Shown here piece after piece: positions 28,565 to 35,707 of a stretch of DNA of 64,000 nt. The position numbers were made by a program, and so were the translations under genes. Where the stretch lies: the NCBI RefSeq assembly GCF_013372125.1, contig NZ_CP053826.1, forward strand, positions 868,001 to 932,000, given 5' to 3'. Position 1 is the stretch's first letter. The number at the start of each line of letters is the position of its first letter. Below the pieces are notes generated by a model that saw only the letters and a program-made list of their open reading frames with translations, searched no databases and was not told the DNA's origin. The DNA comes from Campylobacter curvus (GTDB taxonomy: Bacteria; Campylobacterota; Campylobacteria; Campylobacterales; Campylobacteraceae).

Positions 28565-28658
28565 ATCTATTCCTTTTGCGTTTTAGATGTAATAGCTTAT
28601 GGATTAGTCTTTTGATCCAAGACGGCCTCTTGTTCGGTAAAAAGCAATGATTTACCAT
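28554..28658 (-). CDS. 34-aa strongly basic peptide, first ORF of the tiny-gene chain
   Basis: The ATG at 28658 follows AAGGAGC and encodes MVNHCFLPNKRPSWIKRLIH with a tail KLLHLKRKRNRYEF. The central part would form a cationic amphipathic helix. It could act on membranes or nucleic acid; no family was recognised. Upstream to 28740 is AT-rich promoter-like sequence. Confidence 0.45.
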   Translation of the reverse strand: MVNHCFLPNKRPSWIKRLIHKLLHLKRKRNRYEF

Positions 28659-28744
28659 ATTAGCTCCTTAAAAAGTAAAGTAGCGATATATTTCTATATG
28701 CTTATATAAATAATATATAATTGAAATTTTTTCATTTTGATCCT

Positions 28745-28780
28745 ATCTCCACCCATGGCAGATTAGCCATAGGTGGAGAT
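28745..28780. other. Strong hairpin, 15-bp stem with one mismatch
   Basis: ATCTCCACCCATGGC pairs with GCCATAGGTGGAGAT around a 6-base loop. No T run follows on either strand, so it is not a clean terminator. It lies between the HTH gene and the tiny-ORF chain, 20 bp from a G8 tract, and could be an origin, nick-site or RNA-stability structure. Confidence 0.6.
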
Positions 28781-28800
28781 CTTTGTGCCTTGTTGAAGTA

Positions 28801-28808
28801 GGGGGGGG
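28801..28808 (+). repeat. Homopolymer G8 tract
   Basis: Eight consecutive G lie in an otherwise very AT-rich gap, about 57 bp beyond the stop of the HTH gene. Poly-G tracts of about this length are the usual phase-variation switches of Campylobacter. No start codon with a ribosome site was found to place it in a gene, so any effect would be on transcription or RNA. Confidence 0.8.
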
Positions 28809-28865
28809 CGTTTTGTAAGTTCGTAAAATAAAAAGGGTGATATTGTTTAATTTGTAGCGGTTTTG

Positions 28866-29081
28866 TTAGTTTAGGGCGGGCAGAGTGTTGCTTTCTAAGA
28901 ATAAAATCAAGACTTGCCTACTAATAAAATTCTTGGTGCCGATCTTCACCACCTCTATTTCTCTATTGTAAATCAACTTCTTTAGCATATCAGATTTTAT
29001 CAAGTTCATCTCCTCTATATCCTTTATGCTAAACAGCAATCCTTTTGGAAGGAGCGAATCATAATTTGCATAAATTTCCAT
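28866..29081 (-). CDS. Small helix-turn-helix protein, possible excisionase
   Basis: The ATG at 29081 follows AAGGAT; the longer frame to 29111 begins with TTG and has no good site. The product is about 71 aa: FSIKDIEEMNLIKSDMLKKL resembles a MerR/excisionase winged helix, then IEVVKIGTKNFISRQVLILF, as in HTH_17 proteins that read KIGRxxxI. In integrative elements such proteins often direct excision or regulate the operon. Confidence 0.55.
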   Translation of the reverse strand: MEIYANYDSLLPKGLLFSIKDIEEMNLIKSDMLKKLIYNREIEVVKIGTKNFISRQVLILFLESNTLPALN

Positions 29082-29111
29082 TTTCAAAATCCTTGGGTTG
29101 TATTTTGTCAA

Positions 29112-29508
29112 TGGATTGAGCTGCTGAAAAAAGAAAGTACTAAAAGCGCATACGAAATCTAAAATTTATGCAACTATTTTTTTAGATAGTATATATTTAC
29201 TTTTATCATTGTATAATGTATAAATAGTTTCTATATAATTATATATGTATATAAGTAAAAAGTATTGTATTTTTAGGAATTTATGTATTAATTTTAAAAT
29301 ATAATATTTTAATAGTATAGAAACAAAAGTGCTATAAAATACGCTTTTTTAGGTATTTTATAAGTATTTCTATATTATCTTTTTAATGTTTCTAACTTTA
29401 GAATAGAAACATTAAATTTATTTTTATCTATATCTAGAAATATAATAGAAACACTAAAAGAAACATAATATTAATTAAGTATAATATTAATACTTTAAAA
29501 ATATTTAT
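29112..29508. other. Gene-free AT-rich region with repeated ATAGAAAC motifs
   Basis: No ORF was recognised. ATAGAAAC or its complement recurs: near 29226 and 29385-29394 as GTTTCTA, and near 29317, 29404-29411 and 29443-29450 as TAGAAAC. The units at 29385-29394 and 29404-29413 form a perfect 10-bp inverted repeat with a 9-base spacer. The region lies just after the primase/helicase gene, where iterons of a replication origin would be expected. Confidence 0.5.
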
Positions 29509-31049
29509 CTAATTTTTGTCTGGGAAATAGAAGCATTTTGCTCCGCCTGGAGCTAGTACTGTTTTGAATAAATTTCCATCAAGCTCTTTTAGTTTTTTAT
29601 ATAAAGTAGTAGCGCTAATATCATAGTCGTATTTTTGTTTAAAGACTTCGTATATGTATTTTCGTTCTACTTTTTTATGTTTATCATATAGTTTTTTTAT
29701 ATTCTCAAAAGTTTCATCCGTGTTATTCCATTTTACTTTATCTATTTGGTTTAGCATATTTTGACTACTGGCAAGCTCGCTAGCAAATTCTATAATGCAG
29801 TCTTCCAATGTAGCTTTTTTTGTTATATCCATATCTTTTATATATAATATTTCTTTACTATAATTATAGCATTTTAAAATACTAGAAAAAGTATCCAAAT
29901 CGACAGACAAATCGTATTTTAAGCTAAGCTGGCTATGAAATTCATCTGGTATATACATTGTTTTTATGTCATCAGGTAAATCTAAAACTACGTACTCGAC
30001 ACCGGACAAGTCATAAGGTATATATTTTTTATCCGTAGTTATAACGATACCAACTATGTTTTTATCTCGTTTTATAAGAATATCTCGAATAAGCTCTTTA
30101 TTTTCTATGTCTTTCAGCGAGCTGCTTGATATATTATCAAAATTATAGAATATTTTATTAGATTTTTCTTTTTCTATGTTTTTTTTGGATAACGTTTTGT
30201 CGTCTATTTTTAAACAATATTCGTTTCCAAAAATAGGTTGAATAATCTGATTAAAAAATATTTCTTTGCCAGACTTTTCTCCACCCCTTAGAATTAATAC
30301 GCTACGAAATAGATCACTATTCATTGTATTATTTGTAATATATCTAATCATATTAGATAGCCAGCACATTATATAATTAAACCCGTCTGTTCTATATCCA
30401 GATATATGGTATAAATATTGCATTACATGGTAATATTTATCTTGATCCATCTTGTTTCCGGTATTATATTTACCGCTACATAGAGGATATATTTTGCCTA
30501 TATTGAATATAAGATTTGCAGTGTCTGCAAGGCAACTATTGGGATAAAATTTATTTATATATATTCCATTACTTTCTTTTATAAATTGCTCTTTGTTAAC
30601 AGAAAATTTTTCACCCAAAATTATAGGCAGAGCATTTAGGGGGATTAGTGTGGTATTTGCCTGAAGTGGTGTAACGGACTGCTTTTTCTTATCCGGTTTT
30701 TGCTGCTTTATTTCCCAGTGCATTAACTCCAATTGATTTTTAAATGTTTTTACGCTTTGTTTAGATAGACTGCCCAAGAGAAGGTCTATATTTTGCAATG
30801 GAATATATTTTTTTGTATTTTGATAGCAATGAACAATATTTCCTCTCTGATCAATCCAAAACAAATGGCCCTTATTGGCTAAATTAAGAAAAAAAATCTA
30901 GTATTAAGATAATAAACATCGAGAAAATTGTCTGGATAAAGTATGTCGTAATTGAAATATCTAAAAGGTATTTGTGTTGAAGAACAAATTATTGTTTCAC
31001 CTACAAAAATACGCCTATAGTCCTTTATACAATATAGCTCAGCAAACAT
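29509..31049 (-). pseudogene. Primase/D5-like helicase of the element, frameshifted at an A8 run
   Basis: The main frame (29509-30864, 451 aa) has a helicase core with LILRGGEKSGKEIFFNQII (Walker A, about residues 190-208), KIFYNFDNI (Walker B) and a C-terminal winged-helix-like part, the pattern of SF3/DUF5906 replication proteins. It lacks an ATG. In another frame, an ATG at 31049 gives MFAELYCIKDYRRIFVGETI and continues to a T8 run (complement of 30889-30896); a one-base slip there joins NTRFFF to LNLANKGHLFWIDQRGN. It may be a real frameshift, phase variation or a sequence error. Confidence 0.7.
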
Positions 31050-31121
31050 CTTTATTCCATATTTTTTAAAACAATTGTAGCATTATTTCTTTATTTTTAT
31101 ACTACTAAAATAATCTTTTTT

Positions 31122-31148
31122 AAAAATGTGTACCCTAATGTGTACCCT
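31122..31148 (+). repeat. Right 27-bp arm site (tandem AATGTGTACCCT pair)
   Basis: Identical over 27 bp, and in the same orientation, to 15915-15941. It lies 59 bp inside the tRNA-side attachment core. The pair fits integrase arm sites at both ends of the element. Confidence 0.75.
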
Positions 31149-31207
31149 TGATTAGAATTTTGTGTCTTTTGGATTTTTATAAAAGCTCTAGAATAATGAT
31201 ATAATCG

Positions 31208-31266
31208 ATGGTGCCCGAGGTCGGACTCGAACCGACACAAGGTTGCCCTTACCAGATTTTGAGTCT
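31208..31266 (-). repeat. tRNA-side attachment repeat
   Basis: 59 bp shared with 15745-15803, one mismatch. It is the 3' part of the intact tRNA-Leu gene and ends within the anticodon arm after GAGTCT. Excision between the two copies would leave one intact tRNA. Confidence 0.92.
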
Positions 31267-31295
31267 AGCGCGTCTACCAGTTTCACCACTCGGGC
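31209..31295 (-). tRNA. tRNA-Leu (anticodon CAA)
   Basis: The 87-nt gene read leftwards starts GCCCGAGTGGTG, has stem CTAGA with loop CTCAAAA (anticodon CAA), a long variable arm, the T arm GTCGGTTCGAGTCCGAC and an encoded CCA. The class II form and CAA anticodon give leucine. It is intact and serves as integration site of the element to its left. Confidence 0.95.
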
Positions 31296-31371
31296 TAAAA
31301 AATAATAAAAATTTATATGGGTAAAAATTTGAGTAAAAATAGAGACCTGCTAGAGGTCTCTATAAAAGAAA

Positions 31372-31674
31372 TTATTTCTTTTTGCCTTTTTTGTGAGCGC
31401 CGGCAGCTACTGCTTCTTTAAGTTTTTTGCCAACTTTGAACTTAACTGCTTTGCTTGCAGGAACGTCAATAACTTTTTTAGTTCCTGGAACTCTTGCTTT
31501 TCTGGCAGCTCTGTCAGCAGTACTGAAAGTACCGAAGCCGATGAAGCTTATAGAATCGCTTTTCTCAAGAACAGCTTGGATTGTCTCTAAAGTAGCGTCA
31601 ACAACTTTAAGAGAATCTTTTTTTGAAAGACCAGCCTTGTCGGCAACAGCTTGAATAAATTCAGCTTTTTTCAT
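31372..31674 (-). CDS. hup: HU-family DNA-binding protein
   Basis: The 100-aa protein has the HU fold: MKKAEFIQAVADKAGLSKKD, IGFGTFSTADRAARKARVPG on the DNA-binding arm, and a lysine-rich end (AHKKGKKK). It compacts and bends DNA. It is a single gene after AAAGGATG, directly beyond the integration site. Confidence 0.96.
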   Translation of the reverse strand: MKKAEFIQAVADKAGLSKKDSLKVVDATLETIQAVLEKSDSISFIGFGTFSTADRAARKARVPGTKKVIDVPASKAVKFKVGKKLKEAVAAGAHKKGKKK

Positions 31675-31800
31675 GAATCATCCTTTTAAGAAGTGTGATG
31701 CGGCAATTCTACAATCTTTTTCAAAAAAAAACAATAGTTTTTAACGAAATTTAGCCATATTTTTTAAAATTTTTAACAAAGAAAGGCAAAAACGGCCATT

Positions 31801-32547
31801 TTACTCTTCTATCTCGAGCGCAAACTCTGTTTTAAGACCGATTTTTTTCATATCTATCAGGCGTAAACCTTTAAAATTTAAAGTCATGAGCTGTGTTTTA
31901 TCATTCACACTGTTTTTTGATATCTCTTTTAAAATTTTACCTCGGTAGGCTTTGGCATGATGACTGATGACCTTGCCATTTTTTAGAAATTTAAAGCTTA
32001 TATATTCTTTTTTGATACTATAAAATTTCTCGTAAAATCCTGCCCTTAGATCCAAAACATGATCGTCTTGTAAAAACTCATCGATAGCTGCGCTAAAATT
32101 TTCATTATAAAATTTCTCGATATCAAGGCCATTTATCTTTTCGCCTTGCTTTAGTTTGTACTCGGGAATAAGATCACCGGCCATTATAGGCCCGAATAAA
32201 TTTGAAAATATAAGAACGTTTTCATCTATATAGCCTTGAGCCTTGGTGTCTAGCGACCGGTAATTTAAATGTTTATACGCGACGCCATCATAGCGCAAGA
32301 TGGCCTTTATACAGCCTTTTGCGAAGATATCGTCTCTTAAAGTATCGTCGGTATCTAAATTTTTAAAACCAAAAAGCCTGCAAAGCTCCTTATCGCTTGC
32401 CGTTTTTACGAATGAAGCGTATCTTTTTAAAATTTCAAGCCTTAGATGAAAGAGCTTAGCAAAGGTGAAATTTTCTTTTCGTATATAGCTACCGCCTGCA
32501 AATGCGCTCTTGCTTTCACTCGGAGAAAAGAGTATTTTTGGTGCCAT
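31801..32547 (-). CDS. yaaA: YaaA-family peroxide stress protein
   Basis: The 248-aa protein begins MAPKILFSPSESKS, the YaaA (DUF328) hallmark, and contains VLIFSNLFGPIMAGDLIPEY, DLRAGFYEKFY and KAYRGKILKEIS, also conserved. YaaA lowers free iron and DNA damage under peroxide in E. coli. A stand-alone gene. Confidence 0.9.
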   Translation of the reverse strand: MAPKILFSPSESKSAFAGGSYIRKENFTFAKLFHLRLEILKRYASFVKTASDKELCRLFGFKNLDTDDTLRDDIFAKGCIKAILRYDGVAYKHLNYRSLDTKAQGYIDENVLIFSNLFGPIMAGDLIPEYKLKQGEKINGLDIEKFYNENFSAAIDEFLQDDHVLDLRAGFYEKFYSIKKEYISFKFLKNGKVISHHAKAYRGKILKEISKNSVNDKTQLMTLNFKGLRLIDMKKIGLKTEFALEIEE

Positions 32548-32718
32548 TTTATAAAACTCGCGTGTTTTGGTGTATTAGGCATAGGTTAATTTACTATATT
32601 ATAATTGATACTATAAATTTCTAATTATATTTAAATCACTACAAGCAGTTTTGCTAGGCCTTTAATATCTTTAATATATAGTAATTTGCCTGATCGCCTT
32701 AAAAACTTCTAAATTTAC

Positions 32719-32874
32719 TTAATTTTGAATTATACTACATTTTAAATTTGTAGTATCATAACTACCTTTAGCCTTAGCCTCCATTACTTCTTTCCTAAAC
32801 TTCTCAATGCCTCTCTGGATGCCTTCTTGCTCCAACTCTAACTGTCTTTTAAAAAGTTTTGGGTCTATATACAT
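32719..32874 (-). pseudogene. N-terminal fragment resembling T7-type phage RNA polymerase
   Basis: The ATG at 32874 follows AGGAGG with 6-base spacing and encodes 51 aa. KLFKRQLELEQEGIQRGIEK then FRKEV lines up without gaps with the N-terminal helix of T7 RNA polymerase (RLAREQLALEHESYEMGEAR then FRKMF), keeping Q-L-x-L-E-x-E, the Gly and FRK. The frame stops soon after, while the full enzyme is near 880 aa, so this is a relic or a small repurposed ORF. The match is from memory of the T7 protein and was not computed. Confidence 0.5.
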
Positions 32875-32942
32875 TTACTGCCTCCTTCTAAAAAGTTTTT
32901 GGGGTATTACCCATCTACAGATAATTATGGTGGTTCGACTAC

Positions 32943-32965
32943 TTTTCCTAGAGTGAGTAGTTAAA
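32943..32965 (-). promoter_or_regulatory. T7-like phage promoter candidate
   Basis: On the minus strand the site reads TTTAACTACTCACT then CTAGGAAAA. It matches the T7 class III promoter at 16 of 23 positions, with ACTCACT and TAGG intact. It faces the polymerase-like fragment whose start lies 69 bp downstream. An 8-bp inverted repeat (CTACTTTT/AAAAGTAG) encloses it. Confidence 0.4.
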
Positions 32966-32980
32966 AGTAGTTTTATGTCC

Positions 32981-33012
32981 TATTATTAAGGTTCAGGATA
33001 ACCTTAATAATA
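32981..33012. other. Perfect 13-bp-stem hairpin
   Basis: TATTATTAAGGTT and its complement flank the 6-base loop CAGGAT. It lies upstream of the T7-like promoter. It could be a terminator or an RNase III-type processing hairpin as found in T7 early RNA; no T run follows. Confidence 0.6.
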
Positions 33013-33251
33013 TAGTTAAAGAAATATTAGTTTTTAGAATTAATTAAGACACTTAAACAATCAAAAGTTTTCTACGTGATTTTATGCAAACCCGAAGTAG
33101 TGTTTATGATGTTTTAAAAGGAACTGCTTAAGGACTACTAGCAGGAACCTTAGCTAGGTGTTCCTTTCTAAAGTTCCTTTTAGAGCCTTTTAAAGAGTTT
33201 CTCTTGTATTTCTACTGTATGTCTTAAAGTATGTATTTCAGGGGGGTAAAC

Positions 33252-33326
<75 letters not shown>

Positions 33327-33347
33327 ATAAGAGTTTAGGGATTTTCG

Positions 33348-33422
33348 TGGATGGGGTAAGAGGATTCGAACCTCTGAATGACTGGACCAAAACCAGTTGC
33401 CTTACCGCTTGGCGATACCCCA
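33348..33422 (-). tRNA. tRNA-Gln (TTG)
   Basis: A 75-nt gene starting TGGGGTATCGCCAAGC, with anticodon TTG in the loop TTTTGGT, T arm GAGGTTCGAATCCTC and encoded CCA. It lies 21 bp upstream of tRNA-fMet on the same strand, so both are probably one transcript. Confidence 0.95.
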
Positions 33423-33496
33423 ATGCAAAAGAGTTGTAATTATATAGATTTTCATGTGCTTTGTCAAGGTTTTTTGAGAAATTTTACATTTTATTT

Positions 33497-35656
33497 TTAC
33501 AAAATTTCCCTTTGTCCTTTTGCATTTACCGGGCTTAAAACACCCATTTTTTCCATTTGTTCGATGATGTTTGCAGCCTTATTGTAGCCGATTTTTAGTC
33601 GCCTTTGCAGATAGCTGATAGATGTCTTTTGCTCACTTAATACTATCTCTTTAGCCTCTTCATATAGCTCGTCAAGCTCACCGGCATTTATAGTAGCGCC
33701 TGTAGTGCCGGCATTACTACCATCCTCGGCTAAAAATCTCTCGTCATAGACGACCTCTTGTTGCTCTTTTAGGAAATTTACGATGTTTTCGATCTCTTTT
33801 TCGCTCGCAAACGGCGCATGCAGGCGGATGATACCGGGGCTTCCCGGAGGCGTAAATAGCATATCGCCCCGTCCTAGCAGGCTTTCTGCACCCATTTGAT
33901 CGAGGATGACCTTACTATCGATACGCTGACCGACGCGGTAGCTGATACGGCTTGGCAGGTTTGCCTTGATAAGTCCCGTCACGACATCGACGCTTGGGCG
34001 CTGGGTAGCGACGATGAGATGTATGCCAGAGGCGCGCGCCATCTGTGCCAGTCGCCCTATGTATAGCTCCACGTCCTTGCCGCTAGTCATCATCAGATCA
34101 GCTAGCTCGTCGATGATAACGACGATGTAAGGGAGCTGCTCGCCGCCTTCGGCCTTCATCTTTTCGTTATAGCTTTCGATATTTTTTGTACGCGTGTGGC
34201 TCATTATCGTGTAGCGTCGCTCCATCTCAGCGACCATATTTGATAGCGCAGTGATCGCCTGCTTTGCCTGCGTGATGACTGGCGTGAGCAGGTGTGGGAT
34301 GTCGTTATAAATGCTAAATTCAAGCATCTTTGGATCGATCATCATGAGACGTAGAGTCTGCGGGCTGTTGCGATAAAGCAGGCTTAAAAGCATCGCGTTG
34401 ATACCCACGCTCTTGCCGCTACCAGTCGTTCCCGCGATCAGCAGGTGCGGTAGCTTTTTAAGATCCGTGATAAACGGCGCGCCCACGATGTCCTTGCCAA
34501 GTGCCATTGTAAGCGGACTTGAAGCGTTTTTATAAATTTCGCTCTCTAAAATTTCTTTTAGATAAATCGTCTCTAAATTTTGATTTGGCACTTCGATACC
34601 GACGACATCTTTGCCTGGGATCGGGGCTTGTATACGTATCGTTTGCGCGCGCAGTGCCATGGACAGGTCATCTTGCAGGGTCAAAATTTTACTCACCTTG
34701 ATGTGCGGCGCCGGACGAAACTCAAACGTCGTTACGATCGGTCCCGTGTAGGTACGAACCACGTCGCCGTCTATCTTAAATTTACGCAGTTTGTCAAGCA
34801 GGTCGGAAATTTTTTGATCGATCTCAGATTCATTGACGCTATGCGAGCGTTTTGGCGGGTCGTTTAGAAATTTAAGCGGTGGCAGCACGAAGTCCTTTGG
34901 CTTTTCGACCTTGCCCTTTTCGATCTCATCAAGCAGCTTTTTGTTTTCGGCTACTTCGTTTAAAATTTCTACACCGTTTACCATCGAAATTTTAGCCTCT
35001 TGCCCGCCATTTTGCTCTAAATTTTCATCATCAGATGTAAGGATCTGAGCGTCGATCGTCTCCTCATCGGCCGCACTATTTTTATCTTTTTGACGTTCGA
35101 TCTTAGCTATTTGCCTTTGTCTTGGCTGGATTGGCTGAATTTTTGGGGAATTTTGAGCCGATGTGGGTATCACGAACGCCCTTTTAAGCACGACTATCAA
35201 ATTTTCTCTAAAAATAAGTCCCAAAGAGATCGTAAATATCATGAGTATCACGACGCAAGTGCCTATCATACCGATGACGTCCTTTAGGGCGTCGTTTATG
35301 AATTTACCGACTATTCCGCTATTTGCGGGCGACATAGTCATGGCTTGAAACATCAAAAACGCTAGAAAAAATAGCAAAATTCCCAGCAAAACCTGAGAAA
35401 ATTCCAGGTCAAAATCCTTAAAATCCCTATAAACATAATAAGCAAAAATGATGAGCGCAAAAGGATAAACATAGGCTGCGTAACCAAAAAATTTCAGATT
35501 TGCAAGGCCGATAGTGCGTCCAAAAGTGCCTACGAAATCAGCAGTCGGAGCAGCAGTAGCGATACCAAAATAGACCAAAAAACAAATAGCGATAGTTAAT
35601 AATGATTGACGTAAAATTTTAAATCCTTTGTTCGAAAAAGGCTCATTATAGCACAC
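33497..35656 (-). CDS. ftsK: FtsK/SpoIIIE-family DNA translocase
   Basis: The 719-aa protein has four N-terminal membrane helices (about 15-155), a variable acidic linker (about 190-280), and the motor domain with LLIAGTTGSGKSVGINAM (Walker A), IVVIIDELADLMM (Walker B) and ATQRPSVDVVTG. A C-terminal winged-helix gamma domain (KIGYNKAANIIEQMEKMG) reads polar DNA motifs. It moves chromosome ends through the septum and activates dimer resolution. Length is normal for the genus. Confidence 0.96.
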   Translation of the reverse strand: MCYNEPFSNKGFKILRQSLLTIAICFLVYFGIATAAPTADFVGTFGRTIGLANLKFFGYAAYVYPFALIIFAYYVYRDFKDFDLEFSQVLLGILLFFLAFLMFQAMTMSPANSGIVGKFINDALKDVIGMIGTCVVILMIFTISLGLIFRENLIVVLKRAFVIPTSAQNSPKIQPIQPRQRQIAKIERQKDKNSAADEETIDAQILTSDDENLEQNGGQEAKISMVNGVEILNEVAENKKLLDEIEKGKVEKPKDFVLPPLKFLNDPPKRSHSVNESEIDQKISDLLDKLRKFKIDGDVVRTYTGPIVTTFEFRPAPHIKVSKILTLQDDLSMALRAQTIRIQAPIPGKDVVGIEVPNQNLETIYLKEILESEIYKNASSPLTMALGKDIVGAPFITDLKKLPHLLIAGTTGSGKSVGINAMLLSLLYRNSPQTLRLMMIDPKMLEFSIYNDIPHLLTPVITQAKQAITALSNMVAEMERRYTIMSHTRTKNIESYNEKMKAEGGEQLPYIVVIIDELADLMMTSGKDVELYIGRLAQMARASGIHLIVATQRPSVDVVTGLIKANLPSRISYRVGQRIDSKVILDQMGAESLLGRGDMLFTPPGSPGIIRLHAPFASEKEIENIVNFLKEQQEVVYDERFLAEDGSNAGTTGATINAGELDELYEEAKEIVLSEQKTSISYLQRRLKIGYNKAANIIEQMEKMGVLSPVNAKGQREIL

Positions 35657-35707
35657 AGCGGTTTAAAATTTAAAAAATTAGCGAGCAAAATCGCCCGCTA
35701 AAGATGA

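Larger units (their letters stand above)
15745..31266. mobile_element. Integrative element in tRNA-Leu(CAA), about 15.5 kb
   Basis: The element is bounded by 59-bp direct repeats, the 3' part of tRNA-Leu (15745-15803 and 31208-31266, one mismatch). It carries a tyrosine integrase beside the distal repeat, HigBA, a type I restriction system, an HUH-like protein, a Rad52-type annealing protein, Gp157-like and DUF932 proteins, tiny ORFs, an HTH protein and a primase/helicase. Neither structural phage genes nor conjugation genes are present, so it resembles a phage satellite or integrated plasmid needing a helper. It is more AT-rich than the flanks outside the restriction genes. Confidence 0.9.
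32548..33251. other. 704-bp low-coding region beside tRNA-fMet, probable phage relic
   Basis: No full-length gene is present. On the minus strand it holds a 51-aa phage-polymerase-like fragment (32719-32874), a T7-like promoter (32943-32965) and a 13-bp-stem hairpin (32981-33012). A short minus-strand open stretch near 32600-32700 reads GKLLYIKDIKGLAKLLVVI before a stop and was not recognised. The region abuts the 3' end of tRNA-fMet, a usual integration point. Confidence 0.55.

Noticed and set aside
28790-28866. Open frame continuing past the stop of the HTH gene through the G8 tract, suggesting read-through or phase-variable extension.
   Set aside because: The stop is in frame before the tract, so slippage in the tract cannot change the HTH protein, and no downstream start was found.
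32600-32700. Minus-strand open stretch ending GKLLYIKDIKGLAKLLVVI, possibly the tail of a lost gene.
   Set aside because: No start with a ribosome site, and no family recognised, so it was not called as a gene.
33085-33132. 15-codon plus-strand ORF (MQTRSSVYDVLKGTA).
   Set aside because: No ribosome site, no neighbours in the same frame and no recognisable similarity.
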